Below, one piece after another: positions 8,302 to 19,427 of a stretch of DNA of 64,000 bases. The position numbers and the translations under genes were made by a program. The DNA comes from Zeimonas sp003577305 (GTDB lineage Bacteria; Pseudomonadota; Gammaproteobacteria; Burkholderiales; Burkholderiaceae_E), in assembly GCA_030263385.1 (NCBI GenBank), contig SZOX01000003.1, positions 310,001-374,000 on the forward strand, read 5' to 3'. Numbering within the stretch: position 1 is the stretch's first letter; each line of letters starts with the position of its first letter. The notes below the pieces were generated by a model that saw only the letters and a program-made list of their open reading frames with translations, made no database searches and had not been told where the DNA came from.

Positions 8302-10179
8302 GTGATCCCCCAGAGCTTCATCCAGGATCTGCTGGCCCGCGTCGACATCGTCGAGGTCGTGGGGCGCCACGTCCAGCTGAAGAAAGCGGGCGCCAACTTC
8401 CTGGGCCTGTGCCCGTTCCACGGCGAGAAGACGCCGTCGTTCACCGTCAGCCCGTCCAAGCAGTTCTATCACTGCTTCGGTTGCGGTGCGCACGGCTCGG
8501 CGATCGGCTTCCTGATGGAACACGGCGGCCTGGGTTACGTCGACGCGATCGGCGAACTCGCGCAGTCGATCGGGGTTGCGGTGCCGCAGGAAGCCGGTTC
8601 CGCCGGCCCGGCCGACCGACGTGCGCCGGCGCTGCTGGAGTTGCTCGCACAGGCCGCGAAGTTCTACCGCCGTCGCCTGAAGGAGGCGCCGCACGCGATC
8701 GAATACCTGAAGCGACGCGGGCTGGCCGGCGAGACCGCGGCGCGCTTCGGCATCGGCTACGCGCCCGACCAGTGGCGCGGCCTGGAAGCGGCGGTGGCCG
8801 ACTACGAGATCGACGAGATGGTCGCCGCCGGCCTGGTCGTCGAGGCCGACAGCGAAGACGGCCGGCGCAAGCGGTACGACCGTTTCCGCGACCGGATCAT
8901 GTTTCCGATTCGCAACCCGCGCGGCCAGGTCATCGGTTTTGGCGGACGGGTGCTCGAACGCGGCGAGCCCAAGTACCTCAACTCGCCCGAGACCCCGGTG
9001 TTCTCGAAGGGTCGCGAGCTCTACGGCTTGTACGAAGCTCGCGACGCGATGCGAGCAGAAGACTGCGTGATCGTGGTCGAAGGCTACATGGACGTGGTGA
9101 TGCTGGCGCAGCACGGCGTGGCCAACGTGGTGGCGACGCTCGGCACGGCCACCACCGGCGATCACCTGCGCAAGCTGCTCAGGCTGGTCGATCGCGTCGT
9201 GTTCGCTTTCGACGGCGACGCGGCCGGGCGCAAGGCCGCCTGGCGGGCGCTCGAGGCCTCGCTCGCGCAGGCGAGCGACACCCGGCGCATCGATTTCCTC
9301 TTCCTGCCGCCCGAGCACGATCCCGACAGCTTCGTGCGCGAGCATGGCGCAGAAGGCTTTCGCGAAGCGCTGGCCGGCGCGCTGCCGCTGTCCGAACTGC
9401 TGCTGCGCGGGCTCGCCGAGCGCGTCGACCTCGCGACTCCCGAAGGCCGTGCCCGGCTGCTCGCAGAGGCGCGGCCGCTGCTGCAGCCGCTGGCGGCGCA
9501 GGCGCTGCGGATGCAGCTGATCCACCGGTTGGCGGAACTCGCCGGCGTGGGTGCCGGCGAAGTCGAGCGCTACCTCGGGCCGGTCGAAGCGCCCGGGCGC
9601 CGCGACGCGGCGGCATCGCGTGCGCCGCAGGCCGGCAGCGGCGGCTTCGGCTCGGCGCCCGGCACACCGGACGAACCCATGTCCGCACGGGGCGGGCGCA
9701 CGCGGTCGGCCGCGGCGTGGACCGACGACGGCCGCGGTCGCTGGCGCGAGCGCAGCCGCTTCGTGCCGCGGGTGCCGGTGGGCAAGCCCGACCTCGAGGC
9801 GCGGATCCGGCTGCTCACCGCGCTGCATCCCGAGCTCGCGGCCGGCGAGCGCGGCGAGTGGCTACCCGGGCCGCTCGCCACGTGGCTCGACACCCTGGCG
9901 GCGTTGCCGCCCGATAGCGCATTTGCCGGCGTGTGCGAGGCGCTGCGCCCCGATTTGCCCGAAGCGGTGGCCCGGGTCGAGCGCGAAGTCGGCACCGACG
10001 CGTCGGCCGCGGCCGCACTGACGTTCGAGGAGGCCCGCGTCGAGGTCGAGGCGGCGCTCGCCCAGTTGCGCGAACGCCATCTGTCGCGCCTGATCGACGA
10101 TCTGGTTGCCGGGGGCATCAACTCGCCGGAAGAACGCCAGCGTTATCAATCGCTTATGGCGATGCGAAGGCGCACTTGA
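8302..10179 (+). CDS. dnaG: DNA primase
   Basis: Makes RNA primers for replication. 625 aa from a GTG at 8302, giving the usual start 'MIPQSFIQDLLARVDIVEVV'. The CHC2 zinc ribbon is complete (C37, H40, C58, C61 in 'CPFH...CFGC'). The TOPRIM core has 'VVEGYMDVVML' (about residue 254) and 'FAFDGDAAGRKA' (about 308). The C-terminal helicase-interaction region (after about 430) is preceded by a Gly/Arg/Ala-rich linker. It belongs to the macromolecular-synthesis cluster with rpsU and rpoD. Confidence 0.97.
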   Translation: MIPQSFIQDLLARVDIVEVVGRHVQLKKAGANFLGLCPFHGEKTPSFTVSPSKQFYHCFGCGAHGSAIGFLMEHGGLGYVDAIGELAQSIGVAVPQEAGSAGPADRRAPALLELLAQAAKFYRRRLKEAPHAIEYLKRRGLAGETAARFGIGYAPDQWRGLEAAVADYEIDEMVAAGLVVEADSEDGRRKRYDRFRDRIMFPIRNPRGQVIGFGGRVLERGEPKYLNSPETPVFSKGRELYGLYEARDAMRAEDCVIVVEGYMDVVMLAQHGVANVVATLGTATTGDHLRKLLRLVDRVVFAFDGDAAGRKAAWRALEASLAQASDTRRIDFLFLPPEHDPDSFVREHGAEGFREALAGALPLSELLLRGLAERVDLATPEGRARLLAEARPLLQPLAAQALRMQLIHRLAELAGVGAGEVERYLGPVEAPGRRDAAASRAPQAGSGGFGSAPGTPDEPMSARGGRTRSAAAWTDDGRGRWRERSRFVPRVPVGKPDLEARIRLLTALHPELAAGERGEWLPGPLATWLDTLAALPPDSAFAGVCEALRPDLPEAVARVEREVGTDASAAAALTFEEARVEVEAALAQLRERHLSRLIDDLVAGGINSPEERQRYQSLMAMRRRT

Positions 10180-10185
10180 TATAAT
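10177..10185 (+). promoter_or_regulatory. extended -10 promoter before rpoD
   Basis: TGATATAAT (TGnTATAAT) spans the dnaG stop, with a consensus -10 at 10180-10185 and no good -35. It lies 95 bases before the rpoD start and could give rpoD expression independent of dnaG. Internal rpoD promoters at this place are known in other proteobacteria. Confidence 0.55.
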
Positions 10186-10280
10186 GCGCGGTTCCCCGAT
10201 CTTCACTGACACCGGCACTGCCGGCTCATTGCCGACCGCGCCCGGGCGGTCGCCCCCGGATTCCTGACAGCGAGGCAAAC

Positions 10281-13115
<2,835 letters not shown>

Positions 13116-13157
13116 GCGGCGCGCCGGCCGGTTCCGATTGACCCACCGGCATCGGTC

Positions 13158-13196
13158 TGGCATCATGACAGCATGCTAGTTGCTGTCATGATGCCA
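13158..13196. promoter_or_regulatory. operator of the first vapBC pair
   Basis: A perfect 16-base inverted repeat (13158-13173 and 13181-13196, arm TGGCATCATGACAGCA) with a 7-base spacer ends exactly on the first base of the antitoxin ATG. There is no Shine-Dalgarno in front of that ATG, so the message may be leaderless or nearly so. Autorepression through a palindrome at this place is the rule for RHH-type antitoxins. Confidence 0.75.
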
Positions 13197-13465
13197 TGCG
13201 TACCACGGTCACCATCGATCCCGACGTAGAGGTGCTCATCGAGCGCGCCATGCGTGAAACGGGCGCGCCGTTCAAGCAGGTACTCAACGACGCGGTCCGC
13301 GAGGGGCTGCGGGCGTCCCCGGGCAAGTCGAAGAAGGCCGGCCGGCCATACAGGCAACCCGTCTTCGACATGGGCGCGGCTGCGATGGATCTCACCAGGG
13401 CCACCGTGCTCGCCGGCGAACTCGAGGACGTCGAGTTGATCGAGAAGTTGCGTCGCGGCCGATGA
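13196..13465 (+). CDS. ribbon-helix-helix antitoxin (VapB type)
   Basis: 89 residues. The N-terminal 'MRTTVTIDPDVEVLIERAM' matches a beta strand plus first helix of the RHH/CopG fold, followed by 'FKQVLNDAVREGL'. The C-terminal part 'PVFDMGAAAMDLTR' is the likely toxin-binding tail. It overlaps the toxin start by four bases. The partner gene and upstream palindrome support the antitoxin call. Confidence 0.82.
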   Translation: MRTTVTIDPDVEVLIERAMRETGAPFKQVLNDAVREGLRASPGKSKKAGRPYRQPVFDMGAAAMDLTRATVLAGELEDVELIEKLRRGR

Positions 13466-13890
13466 AGCAGCCCGACACCAGCGTCCTGCTCTATGCAGTG
13501 AACTCGGCAGCGCCGCAGCACGCCACGGCGATTTCGTGGCTGCGCGACGCTTTTGCGTCGCCTGCGGGGGTAGGCCTTTCCTGGGCCGGCCTGCTGGGAT
13601 TCGTCCGCATCGCAACGCATCCGCGCATCCTGCAGCGGCCTCTTGGCCTGCACGACGCCCTGCGCACCATGAACTTCTGGCTGGAGCAACCAAGGGTGCG
13701 CGTCCTGCATCCCACCGACCGGCACCCCGAAGTCCTGGAGAATCTGCTGTCGAGATCCGGCACTGCCGGGAACTTCGTGACCGACGCGCATCTGGCGGCG
13801 CTCGCCATCGAACATGGGGCAACCCTCGCGTCCTTCGATAGCGACTTCGAGCGCTTCGGCGGATTGAAGTTCGAGCGCCTGCGCCCGTGA
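13462..13890 (+). CDS. PIN-domain ribonuclease toxin (VapC type)
   Basis: 142-residue PIN protein. Acidic residues D5 ('PDTSVLL'), D108 ('VTDAHLAALAI') and D126/D128 ('SFDSDF') sit where the metal-binding site is expected. The second acidic position, E41 in the related toxin at 14229-14657, reads W here ('GLSWAGLLGF'), a variation that may weaken or alter the site. It is translationally coupled to its antitoxin. The RNA target cannot be read from sequence. Confidence 0.82.
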   Translation: MKQPDTSVLLYAVNSAAPQHATAISWLRDAFASPAGVGLSWAGLLGFVRIATHPRILQRPLGLHDALRTMNFWLEQPRVRVLHPTDRHPEVLENLLSRSGTAGNFVTDAHLAALAIEHGATLASFDSDFERFGGLKFERLRP

Positions 13891-13997
13891 GATTCCTGCG
13901 CCGAGGCCCCGGATGACCGGTCACGCCGGCGCGATCGGGCCCGCGCGCGGCGCGCCGCTCCGGGGCGCGGCGTCCGCGGCTCACTGAACGGACGGTC

Positions 13998-14135
13998 ATG
14001 CCGTTCATCATCTGGCAGCTGGCGCGCGAATCGAAGGCCGGCCGCCGGGGCACTTTCGTACTGTTCTTCGTGCCTGCTTTCGGCATGCTCGGCTTCATCG
14101 CGAAGTCGATCATCCAGAAGATTCTCGGCCTGTGA
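13998..14135 (+). CDS. 45-residue putative membrane microprotein
   Basis: ATG at 13998 to TGA at 14133-14135. A short basic stretch ('ARESKAGRRG') is followed by one hydrophobic helix ('TFVLFFVPAFGMLGFIAKS') and an amphipathic end. It lies in the 338-base gap between the two convergent vapBC pairs (13891-14228); nothing else is seen there. No Shine-Dalgarno of note. Function unknown; it could be a chance ORF, but its hydrophobicity pattern is unlike the surrounding GC-rich noise. Confidence 0.4.
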   Translation: MPFIIWQLARESKAGRRGTFVLFFVPAFGMLGFIAKSIIQKILGL

Positions 14136-14228
14136 CCCGCGCCGCAGCCGCGCATCCCGGCTTCGCCCGAGGCGTCGCGGCGGCTTTCGGCGCGGTGACG
14201 GGATAGGTAGCGGTCGGGCGCGCGCGGC

Positions 14229-14657
14229 TCAGGACACGGGGCTTCGCGTACGCAGGCCTTCGAACCGGGAGAAATCCCGGTCCGTCGTCACCCACTCGCA
14301 GCCCGATTCGATCGCCATCGCGGCGAGGTAGGCATCGGGGACCAGGTTGCCGCGCACCGCGTGCGCCAGGCACAAGGCCTGGAAGATCTCCCAGTGGCGC
14401 GGACCCGGGCCGATCGGCACGGCGTTTGGCTGGTCGCGCAGTTGCCCCGCGAAGGCCAGCGCGTCCGGGAGCGGGCTTGGCCTGGAAAAGACCTTCGGGT
14501 GAGTGACGATCCGGACGAATCCGCTCAGGACGAGTTCCGAGACCCCGTAGGCCTCGTCGCCGTTGACCAGCGCCTCGAGCCACGCGCGGCAGGCGACGTG
14601 CGCCGTGCTGTCCTTGCGATGCGCGTACACGAGGACGTTGACGTCGCAGAGCAGCAC
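14229..14657 (-). CDS. PIN-domain ribonuclease toxin (VapC type)
   Basis: 142 residues, the same length as the toxin at 13462-13890 and clearly homologous by eye (shared 'GFVRI.THP' and 'DA.LAA.AIE.G' segments). All four acidic positions of the PIN active site are present: D5, E41 ('VSELVLSGF'), D108 and D126/D128 ('TTDRDF'). It follows its antitoxin gene after two bases. Confidence 0.85.
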   Translation of the reverse strand: MLLCDVNVLVYAHRKDSTAHVACRAWLEALVNGDEAYGVSELVLSGFVRIVTHPKVFSRPSPLPDALAFAGQLRDQPNAVPIGPGPRHWEIFQALCLAHAVRGNLVPDAYLAAMAIESGCEWVTTDRDFSRFEGLRTRSPVS

Positions 14658-14659
14658 CC

Positions 14660-14896
14660 TCAGGACTCCATCAACTCGAGCAGGGATGCCGAATCGTCGA
14701 TGTCCACGCCTGGAAGGACTCCGCCCCCACCGCAGGTGCGCAGGCGAACGGGCTTGCGCCGCATCTTCGTGTTGCGACGCGCGAGCGCTTCGCGAAGCGC
14801 GTCCTCGATCACGGCGGTCAGCGTTTTCCCCGAGGCTGCGGCGTATTGCCTGGCCTGGGCCAACAGGTGCTCATCGAGGCGGACAGTGGTGCGCAT
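14660..14896 (-). CDS. ribbon-helix-helix antitoxin (VapB type)
   Basis: 78 residues. 'MRTTVRLDEHLLAQARQYAA' and 'TLTAVIEDALREALARR' form the RHH DNA-binding part; the C-terminal 'PGVDIDDSASLLELMES' is the probable toxin-neutralising tail. It precedes the PIN gene on the minus strand, so this pair points towards the first vapBC pair. Confidence 0.83.
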   Translation of the reverse strand: MRTTVRLDEHLLAQARQYAAASGKTLTAVIEDALREALARRNTKMRRKPVRLRTCGGGGVLPGVDIDDSASLLELMES

Positions 14897-14915
14897 GCAT
14901 CAAAGCATCGCTACC

Positions 14916-14931
14916 TGACATCAATATGTCA
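14916..14931. promoter_or_regulatory. operator of the second vapBC pair
   Basis: Inverted repeat TGACAT-CAAT-ATGTCA lies 20 bases before the antitoxin start. The sequence differs from the first pair's operator but shares the TGACA core, so cross-regulation is conceivable. Confidence 0.5.
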
Positions 14932-14946
14932 AGCGCCGCTGGCGAG

Positions 14947-14974
14947 CGCATGGCCCGCGAGCGCCGGCCATGCG
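14947..14974. terminator. hairpin between lysE and the second vapBC pair
   Basis: A perfect 9-base stem (CGCATGGCC / GGCCATGCG) with a 10-base loop and no T-run. It lies 3' of lysE and 5' of vapB. It could end the lysE transcript or be an unrelated fold. The rest of 14975-15142 shows no gene. Confidence 0.35.
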
Positions 14975-15142
14975 ACGGCGCTCGCGAGACCCATATTCGC
15001 CAGAGGGAAGGCTTCACGATGCCCCCTCATCCGGTGCGTCACCTCGATCCTGGCGAGGCAGGGTGCAATGCCCTTGCGCAAGCGCAAGTTCTGCGCTCCC
15101 GGGCCTTGTCGGCGACGCGCTCGGCGGCGTTCCGCCAGTTCG

Positions 15143-15775
15143 CTACGACGAATGCGACGGTTCGAACGCCAGCTTCAGCCCCAGCCCGACGAGCACCGTG
15201 CCGCTCGTTCGATGCAGCCCGACCAATACCCGCGGTCGCACGCGCAGCCATCCGGACAGCAGTCCGGCGAACAGCCCCACCGGCCCCTTGACCACGAAGG
15301 TGAGCCCTGCGAACGCCAAGCCCAGCGCGAACACCGACAGCGTCGGATGAGCAGCGCCCTGTGATACGAACTGCGGAGGGAAAGCGAAATAGAAGATCGC
15401 GATCTTCGGGTTCGACAGGTTCGAGAATGCGCCGTCGAAGAACAGCCGGCCGCGCGAGCGCGGCACGGCGCCCTGTAGGACCAGCTCGGCGGCACGCGTG
15501 CGCAGCAGGCCGATGCCAATCCAGGCGAGGTAGGCCGCGCCGACCAGCTTCAGCGCGACGAAGAGCAGCTCCGACGTGCGCAGGATCGCGCCCAGGCCCA
15601 ACGCGGCCAGCACCGTGTGCCCCATCAGCCCGGTACTCACGCCGGCGGCAGTGAGCACGCCGGCCGCCGGTCCCTGTGCCACCGAGCGCGACATCACCAG
15701 TATCATGTCCTGGCCCGGCGTCGCGATCACCAGCAGCGACGTGGCGACGAACAGCAACCAGGCGGCTTCGATCAT
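15143..15775 (-). CDS. LysE/RhtB-family amino-acid exporter
   Basis: 210-residue inner-membrane exporter with six hydrophobic segments. The family signature 'TPGQDMILVMSRSVAQG' follows the first helix, and 'FSNLSNPKIAIFYFAFPPQF' is the conserved mid-protein motif. Start taken at ATG 15775; a TTG five codons upstream is possible. The substrate (amino acid, homoserine lactone or other) cannot be told. Confidence 0.88.
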   Translation of the reverse strand: MIEAAWLLFVATSLLVIATPGQDMILVMSRSVAQGPAAGVLTAAGVSTGLMGHTVLAALGLGAILRTSELLFVALKLVGAAYLAWIGIGLLRTRAAELVLQGAVPRSRGRLFFDGAFSNLSNPKIAIFYFAFPPQFVSQGAAHPTLSVFALGLAFAGLTFVVKGPVGLFAGLLSGWLRVRPRVLVGLHRTSGTVLVGLGLKLAFEPSHSS

Positions 15776-15819
15776 GGCTTCGGATTCCAACGCAGTCGGG
15801 TAGGATAGCCGCTTCCGAA

Positions 15820-15897
15820 GGGCCTCTAGCTCATGATGGTCAGAGCAGCGGACTCATAATCCGTTGGTGCCGGGTTCGACTCCCGGGGGGCCCACCA
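15820..15897 (+). tRNA. tRNA with CAU anticodon, probably tRNA-Ile2
   Basis: A full cloverleaf is seen: acceptor GGGCCTC / GGGGCCC, D-arm GCTC/GAGC, anticodon stem GCGGA/TCCGT with loop CTCATAA, T-arm CCGGG/CCCGG with loop TTCGACT, discriminator A and encoded CCA. CAU serves Met or, after lysidine modification, Ile(AUA). C4-G69 and C5-G68 in the acceptor are the pairs used by TilS to select tRNA-Ile2, which favours Ile2 over elongator Met; an initiator is excluded because position 1-72 is paired. Confidence 0.9.
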
Positions 15898-16141
15898 GTC
15901 TTGCGGGGTGGGCACGCCGGATGGGCGGATCCCCCCTCTGGGTTTCTTTGGCTCGCCAGCGGTCTGTCGAACTGGGGCCAGCGGCGGCAGTCTTCAGAAT
16001 CGCGCCATCCATCGGACCGGAGTTGTCCAGGGCCGTCGCTTGCTGTGGGGTTCGGGGATGCCACCAGTATCGCCGAAACCCGGCAGGCACCTAGACCCGA
16101 ACGTCCGGCCGGCTCCGGGTCGTTCTTCGCCGGGAAGCGGG

Positions 16142-17260
16142 GTGCCTGAAGCCGCCCGATCGCATCTCGAGACCGCACTGCATTTCTGCGTGCAGGACCT
16201 GCCAGGCGCGACGATCCCCTGTGCGAGCCTCCAGAAGATTCTCGAAACGCTTCGACAAGCCAAACCGGTGACCCGGCTGTCGCTGGAGTTTCTGAAGAAG
16301 CACGGGCTGGCCGCTCTGCATAGCTTTGCGATCGGCGAGTTGTCCTATGAGCGCTTCAGGCAGTTGGCGCTCGCCGAGCAGTCGCTCCGAATCGAAGCGG
16401 CGATGGCCGCCAGCCAGGCCCGAGAAACAGCGGATCGCGAACGCGCCGCCGCGATGCAGGCGAAGGCGGACCTGTTTTTCAAGAGGCGTGAGGCAGAGCG
16501 TCTGGCCCGGGAAAGCGATCCAAGGTACATCGCCAAAGTCAGGAACCGTGAGCTGCGAGCCAGGTATGGAATCCACGACTTCGTCGAACCCGACCGCTTC
16601 GGCCACCTGATGGCGATATTGAACAGCGTGGATGCGGGGCGACGCATCTGCGCAGAGGACTACGCCTGGCTGGTGAAGGGAGGAGCAGCCTACTTCTCGA
16701 AGGAACTGAAGGCCGCTTACCATCGCCTGGAGGCGAAGTTCTTCCGCACCGAGTACGAGCGCACGCGTGACCCATGGATGGCAATCAATGCCAGCAGCCA
16801 GCTGCGGAAGTGCGGCAAGGCGCAGGAGGCCGATGCGCTGCTCTCGACCGTCGAAACGAAGTTGCTGAAATCGTGCAAGCTCAGGTCGGCGTTTGCTACC
16901 ACCTGGGGCGGGGTCAAGCGCGACCTCGAACGTCGGGAAGAAGCGCTTCGCCTGGGGGAAAGGGCGCATGCGCTCACGCCCCATGACTTTCGGCCCTGCA
17001 CTCTGCTGGGAGCGATCCACATGGAGAACGGCGACCACGACGTCGGTCGAGACTGGTACCGCAAGGCCGTGGAGCGAGGCGCGACGGTCGACGATGTCGA
17101 TCAGGATCTGAGACGCATCTACTTCCGCGCCGACCCCGAGCGACAGGCAGCGCTGCGAGCATTCTTGCTGGCCGACGATCCAGTCCGTTACGCGTGGGCG
17201 GGGAAGGCAGCTCGGTCGGCAATCCGCGGCGCCATTACCGAGTCTGCGAACGAACAATAG
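16142..17260 (+). CDS. hypothetical protein with coiled-coil and TPR-like C-terminus
   Basis: Not recognised. 372 residues from a GTG at 16142 (GGGAAG lies just upstream); the frame is open to 15908 but that part has no protein-like character. A helical N-terminal region is followed by a charged segment rich in Ala, Arg and Glu ('RERAAAMQAKADLFFKRREA', about residues 100-120), then 'NRELRARYGIHDFVEPDRF'. The C-terminal third holds two or three TPR-like helix pairs ('ALRLGERAHALTPHDFRPCT', 'GRDWYRKAVERGA'). No signal peptide or membrane segment. It sits directly downstream of a tRNA and is less GC-rich than its neighbours. Confidence 0.75.
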   Translation: MPEAARSHLETALHFCVQDLPGATIPCASLQKILETLRQAKPVTRLSLEFLKKHGLAALHSFAIGELSYERFRQLALAEQSLRIEAAMAASQARETADRERAAAMQAKADLFFKRREAERLARESDPRYIAKVRNRELRARYGIHDFVEPDRFGHLMAILNSVDAGRRICAEDYAWLVKGGAAYFSKELKAAYHRLEAKFFRTEYERTRDPWMAINASSQLRKCGKAQEADALLSTVETKLLKSCKLRSAFATTWGGVKRDLERREEALRLGERAHALTPHDFRPCTLLGAIHMENGDHDVGRDWYRKAVERGATVDDVDQDLRRIYFRADPERQAALRAFLLADDPVRYAWAGKAARSAIRGAITESANEQ

Positions 17261-17481
17261 CCACGCCGCAGTGACGCTCGAAGGCGACGGCATGTTGGAC
17301 GCTTAACCTTTGACCCGAGCAGACGCAGCTAGCATGCCCGCGTCGCCCTGATGCAGAAGCGCCACGCTTGGCGAGTCACTGAACTTGGTCTTCATCGGGC
17401 TTCCGCCGACAGCCAATCCCAGAAGAGTTCAATTTCGAATGTCAACCGGTCAGGGGAGCTTACGGAACATTTGTCTTGAAA

Positions 17482-17507
17482 GCGCTCCTCTTCGGGAGCG
17501 CATTTTT
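17482..17507 (+). terminator. rho-independent terminator
   Basis: Stem GCGCTCC / GGAGCGC with loop TCTTCG is followed by five T's (17503-17507). It lies 222 bases after the hypothetical gene ending at 17260, so it could end that transcript or one from an undetected short RNA. Confidence 0.6.
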
Positions 17508-17627
17508 CGCGTCCGATGAAGAGCGTTGCGGCCGGAGCGAATAGCGAAGGGATTTGGAGTCGCACAAAAACGGCAATCAGGCAGTTCGGCACCTGTCGTG
17601 CAATCTGCTATATGGTGCAGCCTTCTA

Positions 17628-17657
17628 TTGCGCCGTACCCTTGCCGACGGACATAAT
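17628..17657 (+). promoter_or_regulatory. promoter of the XRE-type gene
   Basis: TTGCGC (17628-17633) and CATAAT (17652-17657) are 18 bases apart, with the ATG at 17686 about 28 bases downstream. Both boxes are near consensus. Confidence 0.45.
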
Positions 17658-17685
17658 CGTTCGACATGACGCCACAGAGAGTTCG

Positions 17686-18117
17686 ATGTCCAATATCGCC
17701 AAAATACTGAAACAAGAGATTACCCGTCTTGCCCGCAAGGAAGTCAGGGCAGCACAAGTGAAAACGACTAGCGCGACGGCGCAGCAGCGACGCGAGATCG
17801 CGAACCTCAAAAGCCAGGTCGCTTCCTTGCAGGGGCAGGTGACGACGCTGAAGAGAGAGCTGAAGAAGGCAGGCGCAGTATCCGAACCCGAGGCGGCCAC
17901 GAAACAGGTGCGGTTCGTGCCGAAGGGGCTCGTATCCACGCGTAAACGTCTGGGGCTGTCGGCTGCCGATCTGGCGAAGATGATGGGCGTGTCGGCACAG
18001 ACGGTCTACAACTGGGAGCGCGGCGCGACGAACCCTCGTGCCGATCAGCAGGCGAAGCTTGCTTCACTGCGTCACGTCGGAAAGCGGCAAGTGCAGGCGC
18101 ATCTGGCCACGGTCTAG
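17686..18117 (+). CDS. XRE-family regulator with N-terminal coiled coil
   Basis: 143 residues. Residues 1-70 form a charged helix with heptad pattern ('IANLKSQVASLQGQVTTLKR'), probably a dimerising coiled coil. The C-terminal part is a helix-turn-helix: 'STRKRLGLSAADLAKMMGVS' and 'QTVYNWERGATNPR'. This order, with the HTH at the C-terminus, is the reverse of most Cro/CI-like proteins. The target is unknown. The 146 bases that follow, up to nnrS, show no gene. Confidence 0.82.
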   Translation: MSNIAKILKQEITRLARKEVRAAQVKTTSATAQQRREIANLKSQVASLQGQVTTLKRELKKAGAVSEPEAATKQVRFVPKGLVSTRKRLGLSAADLAKMMGVSAQTVYNWERGATNPRADQQAKLASLRHVGKRQVQAHLATV

Positions 18118-18263
18118 CCGAAAACGCTCGAGTGGCATTCCGGCACGAAGTCGATGGTCGCAACGCGTGCGCCCGGCTTCGGCGCTTCGCGCAGTCGCCG
18201 CAAATCATCGACGCGGTCGTCGACGTGATGACAGACGTCGATCCGCGGGGGTGATGGCCGCCC

Positions 18264-19427
18264 TCAGGGAGCCGAACGGGATGGTCGCACGAGCGCCGGC
18301 CCGTGGCGCAATACGAAGACCACGAATGCGGCCGACCACAGCGCTCCCGAATACACGGTGGCCTGCACGTGGTACCCGGGCTGGATCAGCGGCCAGAACA
18401 CGCGGATCACTGCCGCTGCGGCGAGCAGCACGCAACTTGCGATGTCGTAGCCGTCCGCTTCGAGCGCACGACCGGTGTGGGCGCGGGCGGTGCGAATCAT
18501 CATGGCCATCGTCAAACCGCCGATCGCACCGACGGTGAAGGCGTGGATTGCGAGCGGGCGCGCGGTCCAGCCGGCTTCGTACGTGGCGCGCAATGCCAGG
18601 TGCACGGGAATCCACGCATACGCAATGTAGAGCACCCACAGCAGCGGTACGCGCAGGGCGCTGCGGAAATCCCACTTGTAGAGCCGCCAGGCGTGCACGA
18701 TCGCGAGCGCAGCAGTGAGAACGATCTGCGCCAGGCCCGAAAGTCGAAAGAGGTCGGCAGCCAGCAACACGGCGAGGCCGCCCATCGCCAGCCGCTCGAC
18801 GTTCTGCGAGCGACGCGCGCGCGCGCCCGGTACGGCCTTGTTGGTGTAGATCGGCACGACCCGGCCGGCCACCGCAGCAATCAGGAGCAGGACGACGTCG
18901 ATGCCGAGCTGCACGCCTGCCCAGGCCGGGAGCGCGACGAGATCGAGCGTGGCGAGATGGAAGAGGACCAGTGCGGTCGAAATCAGCAGCACGAGTCCGA
19001 TGAAGAAATAGTTGTGCCGATCGCGCGCCTGCCACAGGGGCACGCCAATGCCGGCGGCGACCGCGAGCGAGAACGCCAGGTTCGTCGCGGCAACGGCTGC
19101 GCTCCACGGCGTGAACACGAGCACGCGCGCCGCGAGCCACAGCGCGGCGATCGCGGCCAGTGCCGGCCCCGTCGGTGTGGGCCGATGGGTCCAGCTGCGG
19201 ACGATCGCGAAGAGGAAACCGGCGGCGACCGCGAACGTGTAGCCGAAGATCAGTTCGTGTGCGTGCCAGAAGGGGTCGACGTGGGGGCTGGGGTACCCGC
19301 CGTGCGGCAGGTAGCCGGCAAACCGGGCCGTCCAGCTACCGACCGACAGTGCAGCGAAGATCGCTGCCAGCAGGTAGAAAGGACGAAAGCCCAGTTGCCA
19401 GAGCGCGAAGCCGTGCCCGCGCGTCAA
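18264..19427 (-). CDS. nnrS: NnrS-family heme/copper membrane protein
   Basis: 387-residue protein with about twelve hydrophobic helices. Family hallmarks: 'LGFRPFYLLAAIFAALSVG' at the N-terminus, 'DPFWHAHELIFGYTFAVAAG', 'GRVVPIYTNKAVP' and 'HAFTVGAIGGLTMAMMIRTA'. NnrS proteins are induced with NO-metabolism genes and protect against nitrosative stress in studied species. The start is a TTG overlapping the stop of the DUF2249 gene (TTGA), so the two are coupled. They are divergent from the hao cluster. Confidence 0.92.
   Translation of the reverse strand: MTRGHGFALWQLGFRPFYLLAAIFAALSVGSWTARFAGYLPHGGYPSPHVDPFWHAHELIFGYTFAVAAGFLFAIVRSWTHRPTPTGPALAAIAALWLAARVLVFTPWSAAVAATNLAFSLAVAAGIGVPLWQARDRHNYFFIGLVLLISTALVLFHLATLDLVALPAWAGVQLGIDVVLLLIAAVAGRVVPIYTNKAVPGARARRSQNVERLAMGGLAVLLAADLFRLSGLAQIVLTAALAIVHAWRLYKWDFRSALRVPLLWVLYIAYAWIPVHLALRATYEAGWTARPLAIHAFTVGAIGGLTMAMMIRTARAHTGRALEADGYDIASCVLLAAAAVIRVFWPLIQPGYHVQATVYSGALWSAAFVVFVLRHGPALVRPSRSAP

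Larger units (their letters stand above)
17261..17685. other. 425-base gap of lower GC content
   Basis: No gene is supported here. It contains a hairpin terminator (17482-17507) and the promoter of the XRE gene (17628-17657). A 66-codon minus-strand frame (17392-17592) has no recognisable features. Base composition is visibly more AT-rich than the rest of the window. Confidence 0.6.

Noticed and set aside
15887..16141. Integration site at the tRNA 3' end
   Set aside because: No second copy of the tRNA 3' end and no integrase was found in the window, so an att site cannot be claimed.
17392..17592. 66-codon minus-strand ORF
   Set aside because: No ribosome site or recognisable feature; it spans a terminator hairpin, so a coding role is unlikely.
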